From: Ustulina deusta
Taxonomy: Eukaryota; Ascomycota; Sordariomycetes; Xylariales; Xylariaceae
Assembly: GCA_023159155.1 (NCBI GenBank)
Contig: JAJNNX010000002.1
Coordinates: 310,001 to 374,000 of the forward strand
Direction of reading: 5' to 3'
Length of the DNA stretch: 64,000 bases
Shown: positions 12,427 through 24,900 of the stretch, in pieces
Layout of the letters: every line of letters starts with the position of its first letter
Position numbering within the stretch: the first letter of the stretch is position 1
Notes under the pieces: model-generated
What the model saw: the letters and a program-made list of their open reading frames with translations, nothing else
Databases searched by the model: none
Told to the model about the DNA's origin: nothing
Position numbers and translations under genes: made by a program

Positions 12427-14765
12427 TTAGTAAGTTCGCTTGAACGGCGGAACAGCCTTGCATTCGTTCTCGTCCAGTGTCGTCCCGACGACCTTCCTGT
12501 AGCCCAGTTCGACCTTACCATGGGGTTTCTTCTGGAAAGAAAGGGTGTGCTTCATCCATTTCTCGTCATCTCGATCGGGGTAATCTTCACGAGCATGAGC
12601 ACCACGGGATTCCTTTCGGTTGGCAGCAGACACGGCAGTTTGAGAACTACAATGATTAGTACTGGTTCGATGCTCGCCATAACGAGAACACTTACGCGCA
12701 AGTGAGCAAGTTCCTCAACTCTAGGGTCTCGACGAGATCCGAGTTCCAGATCATGCCGCGATCCTTGATACCAACCTGGGGGAACAAGCTGTCGATTTCG
12801 GCAACCCTCTTGACACCTTCATCCAAGCTCTTTTGGGTACGGAAAACGCTCACATCTGTCTGCATGGCTTTTTGCATCGCCAGTCTGACTTCTGCGGTTG
12901 ACTTGGGTCCACTCGAGGTACGGACCTTATCAAGAGTCTCGATGGACTCAGCACCAGCATCAGCGCTGACCGGTCCCAATTTGGCTCCGGGAGTAAACTT
13001 GTCACGGATAGTGTGAGAAACGGCACGGCCAAAGACGACCAAATCAAGCAAAGAGTTGGCGCCCAGACGGTTCGCGCCGTGGACAGAGACACAAGCGGCT
13101 TCACCACAAGCAAACAAGCCAGGAACAACCTTGTCGTTGCCTTGCTCATCAACAGTGAGCACCTCTCCAGTGTAGCGAGTGGGGATACCGCCCATATTGT
13201 AATGGACCGTTGGGAGGACGGGAATGGGTTGTTTCCGAACATCAACGCCAGAGAAAATAGCAGCAGTTTCTGAGATACCGGGTAGACGCTCAGCGAGGAT
13301 TTCGGCGGGCAGATGGCTCAGTTGCAGGTAGATGTGATCCTTCTCGGGGCCAACACCTCGGCCCTCCCGAATTTCTATGGTCATGGACCGGGATACGACG
13401 TCTCGACTAGCTAAGTCCTTCGCTGTAGGGGCATAACGCTCCATGAAGCGCTCGCCCTCGGAGTTCAGCAGGTAACCACCCTCACCACGTGAGCCTTCTG
13501 TGATCAAACATCCAGCTCCATAGATGCCTGTGGGGTGGAATTGAACGAACTCGAGATCCTGGTTAGGTAGACCAGCACGGGCAACCATGGCCATACCATC
13601 ACCGGTACACGTGTGTGCTGATGTGCAGCTGAAGTAGGCCCGACCATATCCACCAGTAGCCAACACAGTGTTCTTGGCAAGGAACCGGTGAAGTGTGCCA
13701 TCTTCCTGGTTGTAAGCGAGGACACCACGGCATTCGCCGTCTTGCATAATCAGGTCGAGAGCGAAGAACTCGATGAAGTAGTTTGTGTTGTGTCGAAGAG
13801 ATTGGCCGTAGAGCGTGTGTAGAAGAGCGTGGCCGGTTCGATCGGCTACAGCACAGCATCTGTATGCCTGGCCACCCTTGCCGTACTGCTGTGACTGACC
13901 ACCGAATGCACGCTGGTAACTACGTCCTGGTGATTAGCAAACTTTGGGCCCACGGTCTGGCGTTGGCGGCTCACATCTTCCCCTCTTCAGTTCGAGAGAA
14001 TGGGCAACCGTAGTTTTCCAGCTCAATGATGGATGCGGGAGCCTCCCTCGTCATGTAGTGAATGGCATCTTGGTCACCAAGCCAGTCGGAGCCCTTGACG
14101 GTATCGTACATGTGCCATCTCCAATCGTCCTCGTGCATGTTTCCCAGCGCGGCATTTATACCACCCTGGGCGGCGACGGTGTGGCTTCGTGTAGGGAAGA
14201 GCTTCGATATACAGGCCGTGTTGAAACCAGCTTCGGCGAGACCAAATGCGGCTCGTAACCCGGCACCACCGGCACCCACAACGAGCGCATCGTACTCGTG
14301 GTCCTAGTCGCAGTTAGTCGTTTCCGAGTTGGTGTCGACAGCCGAACAGTCTTGCGCAGCTGCCACGTGGAGTAGATGGGACGCACAACAACCGGGTATT
14401 TGTTGCTAACGTGTATTGGCGCCTCTTTTGCCCGGAGAGGGTTGCTTGCAATGATGCGGGCTATACAAACACAAACGATCGATTAGCGTGAGCCGTGAGC
14501 GAGGCGGCCATGACGACAATAGCGGTTCGTGCACATACACACAGGGCGAGTCGATGAGAAGGCCCTTGTCGAGCATCTGGTGGCCCGTGAGAACTGGCGC
14601 GAGGAGCAAAGTTAGCCCATCTGCGTTTTTCGTCTTCAAGCCCGAGGATGCGGGCGTGCCAAGAGCGACGAGGGAAGCGTCGCATCATCATGTGCCGCAT
14701 AGCTCGCGGGATGAACTTACGGCAGACCCGGTGGCTAGTCTCCTCAACGCCATTGAGGATGCCAT
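12427..14765 (-). CDS. SDH1: succinate dehydrogenase flavoprotein subunit, mitochondrial (complex II)
   Basis: Oxidises succinate to fumarate and passes electrons to the iron-sulphur subunit of complex II, in the TCA cycle and respiratory chain at the inner mitochondrial membrane. Six exons: 14765-14721, 14593-14539, 14460-14387, 14303-13975, 13919-12696 and 12646-12427, giving 648 residues, the normal length. The first three exons are tiny (45, 55 and 74 bases) and encode an Arg/Ser-rich presequence starting [15 protein letters not shown] and continuing [17 protein letters not shown]. The start was chosen because this presequence, with GTAAGT and GTATGT donors, joins in frame to the [15 protein letters not shown] flavin fold. 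His99 ([10 protein letters not shown]) is the expected covalent FAD site. HPTGIYGAG, the HYNMGGIPT segment and [13 protein letters not shown] of the active site are all present. The C-terminus ends in the usual PPFKRTY. Confidence 0.97.
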
Positions 14766-15379
14766 TTTGCGAGACGGGGGTGAGGGCGCAGAGGGGAGAG
14801 GGGAGAGATAGAAGTGCCGGCAAGAACAGATGAGGCTCTTGTCCTGCAAGTTCCAATGGCAAAAACAAGGTCGGTCCGGGTAATGATGCCCTCGAAAGTT
14901 AGACCGAGCTATGAAGGGCGAACAGTTGGGGCTGGAGCCAATAGCATCGAGTCTGATTACCGAGGGACCCTTCTGCGCCCGACTTAGCCTAGGTAGTAGG
15001 CGTCACGTGCGAGCTGCCGGCCTATGTCTTGATCCTCTCGGCGGTCCGAACAGTGCTCCACAGTGTAACAACTTACTACTCCCAGTGAATATCTAGACGA
15101 GACAGATGCATTATTTCAGACTTTCTAGTGTTGATGATAAGTCGACTCAATTTCCTTCTCTTGGGCTTCATACTTATTCCTATTGACTACAGTCCGATAT
15201 GCTACGATGAGAATGCCGCTGACCGGCTTCTAATGCATTACAAGGCCTTCAAAGCCAACTCTTATGTCTGCTTCCGTCATCTCTCACAGTACGATTATCT
15301 GCCCGTGTCCATCAACGAGATGAACCCCTGATTCGGAGTAAACTCTCGTGCACCTGTAGTTTACTCGTGGCCACTAAGC
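14766..15379. other. SDH1 promoter and 3' flank of PX gene
   Basis: About 0.6 kb between the SDH1 start and the stop of the next minus-strand gene, so it should include the SDH1 promoter. A CACGTG E-box-like hexamer lies near 15005. No gene seen. Confidence 0.5.
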
Positions 15380-18300
15380 CTACGAAGCTAGTACTTGACG
15401 CAACATTACGAGGAAGTTGTCCTTCAGGCGGTGAACCTCGCTCACTTGTGGTTTCGTGGGCTCGCCAGCGCTGCGTCTCAAGCGATCTTGTTTCTTGGAT
15501 CGTCTGTGTCGCTCTGCTTCGATCGGGTCCAGCTGATCCTCTTCCGCCGCCTCGGCCTCCTCATCCGAGTCAAAATCATAGTTCAGATCTTCAAGATCCA
15601 TGGTGTCTAAACCGAAATCGCTCGCGCTCAGACTGCCCATGCCTGGCAACCCGGCTTCATTTATTGCACTTTCAGCTGCCATCTTTTGCCGCGTTTTATC
15701 ATGATGCCACTTCTTCCGCGCTTCTTGCCATGCAATGAGTTGATCGATTTCCTCGACCGCTTTCGTCTTGTCTAATTGGCCACTCGAAACGGCGCCCTCG
15801 AATAGAGCATTCATGTCCACCGCCCCACCTACCGGCCCGTTCCTAAGAAATTCAAGAATACCCTCGATCCAGCCCATTAACTGGGTAAAAAGGCCATTGT
15901 CATGGGTATGAACTTCATGGATGAACTTGTAGAAGTTATGCTCGTGCCGTTGACAAAGATCAATAAACGCTTGTACGGTCTGGTTAGGATCTGCCGATGC
16001 ATCTTGCTCTCGACATCTCTCAACAACCTAGACAAGTAATTAGCATCATCGCAATCATATAGGGGCTCTCTACTAACCTGAATCATATCATCAAGAAAGA
16101 CCGCAAAATCAGTAATGCTATTGTAAACATTGGCCGACTTATAGACCCTGACGAGAGGCTCATAGAAGATAGTGAAGAGATCCCGGAATAACTGAAGGGT
16201 TACTGGCTCCTCGATGAGGTTTAACATCATAGCTTTGTCGCGCTGCCTCATTTGTAATTTCATAAGCTGTTTGAGGTATGAGAATAGTTGGGACCCTTGC
16301 TTCAATTCCTCGTCCACATTTTCCACAGCATTGTTAAAAGCAACATAGGCGTTGTATAGCCTTCCGATCTGGTCGGGCTTGAGGGCTGGAGAGATCAGGT
16401 CAGATCGTAAGATGACTACTATGATGTCAATGTCCTCGGTGTCGGCCTCCTCGCGAATGACAAGTTTGATATGATCCTCTGCTTGACTGAACTTTGTCAA
16501 TTTTTCCACGAAAACGTCGTCTCCGATTTTGACTGCTACTGCGTCAATGGACTTCTGATAGCTCTTGATTCCGTCATTCAGCGTCATGGAAAATATTCGT
16601 TGCAATAAGGAACGAGAACCGAAAGGCTGGGCTAAGAATAAATCAAGGACCCCGGACATGACAGCGGCTGGGTTCGCTATCTTGATGACATTTTTCATAA
16701 TGGTATACGGTATCAGGGAGTGTATCCGCTTGAGCTGCGCAAACAGTTCAGGTGAATTGTCCTCCGCAAGAAATAAGTGGTAGATCGTTGCAGCAATCTC
16801 TATCCGCAACCATTCGGCGAACTTCTGATACTGGATACTAAGATCCGGAATTGCCGGCTTATCCTTGATTTCTTGCAAGAGTTTTGTTAACCCGTTTCGC
16901 TCGACGATATCTTGTCGGAACTTCTCCATGTAAACATCAAGTTCCGCGGCTCTTTTTCTCGCTATCTCGAAAAACTCTTTTTGCTCTTCCATCCGTTTAG
17001 CGTCCACGGCTTTACGTCGATGAATATCATCAAGATCTTCATTCGAAGGCGTAATCGGGGATCGCGAGAGAAATTCTTGGATTGCCTTGGTCTGCGCGAT
17101 TTGCTGGTTTTGCAACAAATATCGCAGGAACGCTCTTAACGAAATTCGCTGGTCTTCGCGCCAAAGGATAGTATTCTGATCAAGGTTAGTTATCCTATCA
17201 GCAGAATATAGACCTCCCTCTTACCTCAGCTTTCGGGGCTAGAGTCGCTGGACTCAAGCGACCCTCAATAGATGTTCGTGGAGATGCCGAGTTATTCTGA
17301 CGATGGTCCCGTGGCGTCAGCGTCTTCATCGACTCGGTAAGACTATTGCCCTGGGCAGCTGGAAGAATAATGGATGCTGATGAAATAGATGATACGTCGG
17401 AATCATCGGCCCCATCTGTGGTACGTGAGAATAGCCCAGTAGTAGTTGTACTGGATTTGTTTTTCTTTGGGAGCGGTGGAAGAACTTTTCCTGGCAGTTC
17501 ATTTCTTAGGTTTTTGTGTAGTCGCACAAAGTCACCATAACGTCTGCCAACGAAATGTTCCATTTCGCCCTTCCTTTTCACCCTCAACAAGAACTCCTAT
17601 CTGTAGTATTAGCACGGGGATTTTGCAAACATCACCGTCCTTCTTACCGCATGCTTATGATGCCTAATATTTCTCTTGACTAATGTCGTACGCACGCCAG
17701 CAACGTTGACATCCCACCCATTAACAAAGTTTCCCTCGGGCATTGTGAGCATGCCGGTGTCAATAGCGTTTCGGTCGACGATTTCCATTTCGGCAAATCT
17801 TATCCTCTCCTCGAAACCAGAAGCCGTGGGAACGCCTGACACCATCATGAGCTCTACTAGTTTCCGACATTTCATGGCCAATTTTTTGCGCTTCGTCTCT
17901 TCGAGGCGGTCTTCAGACGAAGATATGTTCTTGCTGGCAAAAGACTCAAGGAACTAGTGTCAAGAGGCTAACGTGAGCAATTGCCTGAGCTCAAACTCTT
18001 TGTCAAATGAACGTACCATCTGCAACTTGTCTTGCCAGAATTCTTTCTCTTTCGCCTTATCAAGGAAGGGGAATTCGCGGACATGGTGAACAAATATGTA
18101 TCGCAGGATGGGGAGCTCGGAATCGAGAGGTGACACCTCGCCATAATTGGACTTAAACGGGGCGCCGAATCTCTGAAGGGCGGTCGGGGAATTCAGCTCG
18201 TTGATTTCCCAATTGACCTGCTCAGAGATGAGCTCCCGCTTCAGATCTGCCAGGGACGGTGATTAGCTTGTCTGGACGACAATCCGAAATTAGCTGCGAG

Positions 18301-18429
18301 CGGGAACAAACAGTGCTCTTGTTTTCCTGTCAGGGCCTGGCCGGGATGAGAGGCGGTTGCTGTTGTGCTCGGATCGCGGGTGGTGACGTCGTGGGACGAG
18401 CCATCCTGCGCAGGATCCACAGTAGACAT
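15380..18429 (-). CDS. PX domain protein with PXB and DUF3818 regions (Lec1/Ypr097w family)
   Basis: Six exons: 18429-18312, 18246-18017, 17953-17648, 17596-17225, 17175-16078 and 16027-15380, giving 923 residues. The N-terminal part (from QEHYLKRELI through RYIFVHHVREFPFLDKA) matches the PX-associated PXB region. The PX domain follows at about 175-342, with FVGRRYGDFVRLH and the PPLP loop that contact phosphoinositides; a Ser/Thr-rich insert of about 90 residues follows the loop. Residues 343 to about 800 form the helical DUF3818 region. The C-terminus has an acidic stretch (YDFDSDEEAEAAEEDQ) and a basic tail. The yeast homologue has been linked to lipid homeostasis and membrane contact; here that is inference from family membership. 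The start codon is the first ATG in frame and joins by a phase-1 intron to the conserved HYLKREL. Confidence 0.9.
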
Positions 18430-19579
18430 TTCTAAGATGTTTAAGCGTTGTTAGACCTGATTCATGTTATGTTGCAGGTGGTATGTATGAGTGTCTTTTG
18501 GTTGGGAATGCCAGGACATTATGGGTAAATTTCGAGGAGTCATTGGGTTTTTTCGAACCTACATTTGGTTGAAGGAGGATATGGGCAAGATTAGGTAGAT
18601 ACAGCAGAGCGCGGGGTGAATTCCACAAGTTCCACTTCGGCACATGCGGGTAAGAAAGTATAGCGATGTCGTCAGTGCCCTATATTAGGTAGGTTAGGTA
18701 TTGAAATGCACGCATGCTGCGACCTAGATACTGTAGGTAGGCAGCTTTAAATAATGCTTGACCGTCTGGAATTCCACAAAGGGAAAGAACCAGCCAATCT
18801 CACATGCAGAGAGACAAACACCGGGTAGCGGCAAGACGGTCTTATAATCTTCATTAGCTTACAAAGTATAATGTAGAGGCCCTTACTCCAGGACTGCGAT
18901 CCGACTAGCATTCGGACCCCCTTGAATGACCAACCCCACATGGAAGTCTTTGTATTGCACATTACGATTTACATCAGTATATGACCGTTTAGCAATTAAA
19001 TCCAGATGCGCTCACTAGGGCCACTTGACTGCAAACCCAGTTTTGTCGCTGAGAAGCCAATTGGCAATGTTATGGTTTAGAAGGTGCGCGTATACCGAAG
19101 ATACTAGATACAAGGATGTCGACATGTGGCTGAGCCTATGACGTCGTCATCTTTGCTACTATTTTGCTGACATCCCGATAATACCACTAGCGTGACACAT
19201 TTCGCGGACAAAGTCTGGCCCAATACTTCAGTCTGAGAGTAGAAATCCAGCCGGCTTGCCTAAATCTGCACAATTCTTGGGCTACCTGTCCTCGACAAGG
19301 CAAGATGATGCTGGAGGTATTGCCGAATTTCCGGACTTGGTGAGAGGCATCTGGGCTAAGCAGGACTGGTCCACCTCATGAGTCAAGTTTGCCGACATCC
19401 GCGTCACAGATAGCCCTAGCTAATGGCCGCCTACACTAAACACGAAGATGTGGAGGCGCAATCAAAGGTCTATTTTCGGGTATCTAATGCGACTTATTCC
19501 GGACTCTTGCATTTAGGGTATCATGGAAACAGAAATTCGGGACATGAGCCACGAAGCACATCCAGGTTCCCAGTGGGCA
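18430..19579. other. intergenic region
   Basis: Upstream region of the PX gene and 3' flank of the coiled-coil membrane protein gene. Small open frames here have no family resemblance. Confidence 0.5.
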
Positions 19580-20682
19580 TTATAATTCATCAAAAACTCG
19601 GAGAGCCCCTTGCTCAACCGACCCATGGGCTCTCCTTAATGCGAGTTCTTCCCTTACTTCGTCGGCCATGGTAGCAGCACTTTTGCTATTGTTCCCAGCT
19701 AAACTCTCCACGGGCGGCCTCCCCTCCTGAGAGCCTGGTGCTACTTCAGCCAACTTGTTGATATCCGCAGGTGATGGGGCATACTGAGCTCCAACAAAGA
19801 GGATGACCAGGAGGAATGCAACAACAGAAATGATAATCCATATGACCTTAAGTCGTCTCCTTGTTCTCTCTTGCCATTCTTTGTCAGCCTTCTCCCAGCC
19901 CTCGATGCGCTCACGCACTACATCAACTCGTTTGCTGAGAGCCTGTACCTTGTCACGCCCTGCGCGAATCCGAGCCTGGAGATCCTGTATACGCTTCTTC
20001 TGGTCCGCGGACTGATCATAGACGTTGAGTTGTGATTCGATTTCGCTTACTAACGCGCGCGACTCGCTTGCGAAACTCTCGTTAAGCTCCTGTGACATAG
20101 CTGCAAGCTCTTTCATAGCTACAATAGTGCTCTGTAGTGAGCCGAGTCTCTGTAGTAGAGAAGAATAGGTTTTGTCTAGGCGCACAATAGTTGCATTCGA
20201 AAAGGAGTTTAATTCGACGAGCGATTTCCTAAGGCTTCTTCATTTGGTATATTAGCAAAGTACTTTTGGCGGAGCATCAAGACGACCCACGCTGTTGCTG
20301 CCGCCGCTGCCTTCTCCTCATGCTCCTGAGTAATTTCATCATTGCTAAGCAACTGCTGTAAATTGCTTCCTGCTTCACTGGAATTGGGGATACCATCCCC
20401 TGCGCTGAACACCATTCCTGTATTTGCAGGCGTGACAGCCTCGGCTCGTGAGAGCTCAAGAGAGCTACGCCCTGATGGGCCTGCGGATAAAGGCAATCGA
20501 TCGTCGCGTTCTCGATCTTTTCGATGTAGATATTGATGGACACGGGACTGCCTAAAGGGCGGCGATTGCTCTGTAATTGAACGGCGTAACTGGTGATTTG
20601 GTCGATTGGATGACGTTACCGCCCGTTGTATCACTAAATGATCATGGTGTTTTGATGGCAGATAAGCAGCCATGGCTGGCAT
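19580..20682 (-). CDS. hypothetical coiled-coil membrane protein, apparent one-base frameshift
   Basis: Not recognised as a named family. The 5' part (20682 to about 20236) encodes a basic, probably disordered head with the segment LMLRQKYFANIPNEEA. The 3' part (about 20232-19580) continues in another frame with LRKSLVELNSFSNATIVRLDK, then a long heptad-rich coiled coil (ESQLNVYDQSADQKKRIQDL region), then a single hydrophobic span (VIWIIISVVAFLLVILFVG) and a short polar tail. The protein would be about 355 residues, probably anchored in a membrane by the C-terminal span with the coiled coil in the cytosol. The two halves read as one continuous protein only if one base is added near 20230-20236. 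There is no GT donor to place an intron of normal length there. Either the base is missing from the sequence or the gene is broken. Start could be 20682 or the second ATG at 20673. Confidence 0.6.
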
Positions 20683-21479
20683 AAAGAGCCCGAAATGGGG
20701 GTTTCGGCTATTGTCAGCTTCTGTTTCAGCCTATAGGTACCAAGGCGTCAAGAGATAAATTCTATAGGTACTAAGTAAGTAGGTAGGTTAGGGATGCAGA
20801 CAGGTGAGCAAGCCCCCTATCATATAAGGTTGGCTGAGACCAGCCAGAAACTAGGTCGGTATCTCAGCGGCGGGTAGGTGCAGCCATGATATGCGCTAAC
20901 TGTGGGTGCTACAGTGGGCGAGTAGTGTAGGTACCTATTAGTGTAATTACACTACCTAGGTACTCGGAGCCTACCCCACCCTGGCTAACTCGATTCCATT
21001 AGGTACCTATTTTCACATGCTAAACTGTTGATAATAATGTGCTGTCGATTGTTTCATCTCAGTAGGTGGGGGTGAGAAACAGGTTATTAGACACGTGGAA
21101 GGATGTTTTATTATTTGTAGGCTAGAATGTCTCCAGACAGTATCTAGTGTGTACCAATGACTAAGTAGGTACCTGCTTGCCAGTCAGTACCTGGGTAGGT
21201 CGTGTTCACCGAGACACTTAAAAAATAGTAACCGACTCTTGTGCTGTAGCCTAGGTCTTCTCATCTCCTACTAGCTAGGTAATTTTGGAGAGGCGTATTT
21301 GCCGACGCATTTTTCCATTGACCAAGTATTTTGGCGTGATTAACTTGTTTGGGAAGCTTGGCTAAATCGTGTGATGCGGATCGAATCGTGATTGTACTCG
21401 CATCGACTGTCGCCGGACTGTTACGGTCATGCTGTTCTCGCTAAAATGGGATTCTTGGGGTGCAGATGCCAATGTACGC
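20683..21479. other. intergenic region with palindromic TAGGTA words
   Basis: Contains dense TAGGTA/TACCTA words, a 16-base perfect palindrome centred on GTGTAATTACAC (20939-20954) and TACCTAGGTA at 20953-20962. No gene seen. Confidence 0.6.
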
Positions 21480-21953
21480 TCATGAGTTGAGGAGTTTGTT
21501 GCGCTTCTCTTTCCTCTTCAGCCGCTCGACTCGTTTCTTGTGCATTTTCTCTGCCATCTTGGCATATCTTTCCTTCTCTTCCTTTGCAGCACGCTTGTCC
21601 TTGATCTTTTGTATCCGTTGCTGTAGTTTGAAGTCAGCCACCCAAACGAAGGGGGTGCAGCCAAGCGAGGAATACGGGACGTACTTGTCGCTCCGCCTCT
21701 TTCTCCTCCTTCATCTCCTTCTCTTTCGCTTTTGTTACAGCCATTGCCTGCCGTCTCTTCTCACGCTGTTCATATGAAGTTAAGCCGGCTGTGGGTCGGA
21801 ATGCCTTTCGCGGCACGTGCCATTGTTTTCCTTGCAAGATGTGAGCCACGTGTACTGTCTGGCCTAGACGCAAAATATGTCCCTACCATTCTTCCGCATG
21901 CCCTGGGGAACGTCCTGGGCTTTTGCTCCCGCGATGACAGCTTCGGCCGACAT
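21480..21953 (-). CDS. CGR1: rRNA-processing protein CGR1
   Basis: A small nucleolar protein of the CGR1 family needed for 60S ribosomal subunit assembly (pre-rRNA processing). Three exons: 21953-21887, 21830-21685 and 21620-21480, giving 117 residues, the usual length. Diagnostic segments are [20 protein letters not shown] (reached by joining exons 1 and 2) and [13 protein letters not shown] long Lys/Glu/Arg-rich helix follows through [20 protein letters not shown] and ends in [18 protein letters not shown]. This charged helix and basic tail fit nucleolar localisation. Introns of 56 and 64 bases have proper donors (GTAGGG, GTACGT). None of the individual exons is long enough to stand out alone. 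Confidence 0.95.
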
Positions 21954-24900
21954 GGTTGCAGCTATAGTCCCGGGAGATTGTCTTTAGTGCACGGAGCGAC
22001 GAGTTGAGTAGTCCGAGACCGAGATATAAGCCGCAATGTTCTGTGGTTGTGTTGTTGCCTCCGAATACTCAATGAGCGGTTGCGAGGAAAAAAGCTCCTC
22101 TCATGACTTAGGGACTCAGAGATAAGATAACGCTCTAGCCCCACACACAGGGGTCTAGGTACCTAATGCATGGTATACCGATTTGCAGATGATGGGCAGA
22201 CGATCAAGGTTCAGAATGAACAACAGTTACCCAACATCTTACAAAAAGGCTCAAGAGTTTCGTAGTTACTATATACTGTAACATGATTGTATTTCAAACT
22301 ACTATATAGTTATTTGAGCAAACTAATCGCCAACAAAATATTATTCTATTAAGTGAGCGAATGTTCTAGTTGTAGTATAGTACCTACCTCTGCTTGTACG
22401 CAAGACAAGGTTTCGTCTGACTTGCCTGCTCGGTTACACCCTTCGTGGTACCTAAGCACCTAACGTTCTTGAAGGGTGACAAGAGCAGCATGCGGTTTAG
22501 TTGGAATACTACATGTGGATAGGTACATCGGGTCAGAATTCTAGAGAGCGCGCAGTTCTCACTTGGCGGGTACTATATGTCAACCCGTACTAGCACATAC
22601 CAGCATGTGAATTTTGAGATTACAGACACAATATTAACCACTTGGATTGTCTATGACCTCTATATAGTAACTGCAAATAAGGCTCAATCTTCTCTATCGG
22701 AGACAAGGAATGCAATCTTGATCTTCCAAGCTAAGGACACAATGATAGCAATGTCAATGTTTGTTTGCTGCACGACCCAATGACCAACCTCTTAGGGCAG
22801 CAGTAAGTGTAATTTTTGATAAAATATATATCTTTGTCTTGAATAGGATGCCTTTTATTTGTTAAAGGAAACACGGCTCGTATACATTTTCTGTTTACGG
22901 ATATTAACTCATCTTGGCTATTATATATTTTTGGCCTATTAGGGTGGAGATTGAGGATATAGTAAACATAGTTATATGTATCTCGGACATGTGGTGCTGA
23001 AATGGTTGGTCCGTCTATCCACAATACGAGGGTGCGCATCAAGAATGCAGGTATTATCAGGAAATTATGTGCCTGCTGGCATGTGCACATCCATACCTAG
23101 TAATTGTAGGTTCTAGGTTTTACCAATTGCCAAGGCGCAAGCGAATCCATTAGGCTTAATGTGCTCGCCGCTTTTGCTCAGGCTCGGCTCACCCCGGTCT
23201 TAGTCACGTGACTGACGCTCTATCTTATGCGTCTTATCCATATAAATGTTTGTTGCTGAATAGAGTTCTCTCGGCAGCTAGCGAATTCGAACCGTACTCT
23301 CGCTACCCCGACAGGGTCATTATTACGTCGGCTTTCAGATCGCGGAGCGTTTTTTTTGGTCTGCCTCGGACTCTGAACGGGCTGGAGCCTATCCTCTTGT
23401 TGGCCTTCGGCTGCTTCTTCCTCTACCCCCTGAGTAGTGCTACTTAAAACCTATGCAGTTAGCATTTGAAATATGTGAGTCTGGGTGTATTTAGGTGTGT
23501 TTTAGCCCAAGTAGTTCCTTGATCGTAGCAACGCCACTTCTCAGCTCAGACTCCACAGCACTACGGTCAAATTGACTGCTGCCACTTTCGTATTACTGCC
23601 TTAACGACTGTGCGTCGGGTGCCAAGGCTTTCCACTTCCAGTCCTGTGGTAACCGGCAGCTCCCAAGCTGATGCATCATACGCGACGATAGTGATCTGCC
23701 AACCGGCTGCATTGAGGCGTCTTGTGTGGCTCAACCTCATAACAGTGATGAACCTGACTTCCATTATTAACCCAATCCCTTTGAGGAGTTGTTGGTACAG
23801 TTCCAAGCGGACGTTCGCAACCTTTAACGCGCTCAATTGTAATTTGAAAGTCTGTTAGACACCGAGAGCAGTACCGCAAAACATCTCGACATGGGATCAA
23901 TCGGTGAAGGTGATGGTCTTTAAGCTCCGATATTTCATCAAGCCCATAAAAATCGTAACCGGGAGGGATCGCTGTTACGACATGCGGGCAGATATAATGA
24001 TTTTGGTGATCGATTGCGGCCCCAAGGCCTACTGAGTGTGGTCGTAGAAGATGTGAATAGCCTGAAGAAAAAGCTCGTTGTCGACGATCTCCTGAGTCCA
24101 AGGTCGGGCATCGTTGATTGAAAACTCCACGAAACGTCTGTGAAGGTTGTCAAGGGGCAACCCGTTGGGTGCGCCAAAAAGGGACGGTTCATTACTAGGC
24201 GAGCGTGATGATATCCGCTAGTTCGTAAAATTTAGATTTAGTGCTTGAAGCGCAGAGTACAAAGTGACCTTTCCAAAGCCGCGACAAGGCTTGGCCCATG
24301 ATTTAGGACTAGGTAAGTGAGTTGACGTGTATCGGTAGTATAACGTGAATGGTGTGGCATGGTCGATGCAATTCTGTTTCGGATATTGCTTTCTGGCCGG
24401 AGAAATGTTTCCGTGTGGTGAAGACTTAAGTTACCTAGTTTATCCCCAAAATCTGGTTCGGCGAGGATCCGAAACTGGTTTTATTGCACTCGAACGTACG
24501 AAAAAGTCAGGTATAATAAGATGGATGGATTGACGTCAGTTATTAGGCAAGCTGCGGAACACAACGCATGGCATGGAGCTATTAATCAAGGTTCGGCGGC
24601 TACTTAGACTGCTTCTGTTCTAAGAATATTGGAAAGCTCGTTTTAAACTAGTTAACGCAGTTGTAAGAGTAGATATATGTACTAGGCGGGAAGCGTAAAG
24701 TATTCTCCGTACTGGTTACGTAAGTATAAGACGGGATTCGCTCTGGGAGAGATGAAAAAAGCGGGGCCTGGTATGGGCAAGGCTCAGGCTGGGCTCAGGC
24801 TAAAAGCGGTATAGCTCAGGTGAGATTCCGATTACAAGTCAGGGCGGTAAAACCTATCTCATAGGTACCTAGTAAGTGAACGCAGAATTGTTCGCAGTGA

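Noticed and set aside
12700..14310. Several plus-strand frames up to 107 codons
   Set aside because: They lie antisense to the certain SDH1 exons.
22731..23090. 119-codon minus-strand frame
   Set aside because: Low-complexity translation of AT-rich DNA; no motif or exon structure.
24810..24870. GCGGTATAGCTCAG stretch resembling a tRNA A box
   Set aside because: No B box, anticodon arm or acceptor pairing at the right distance. No other tRNA or rRNA gene was recognised in the window.
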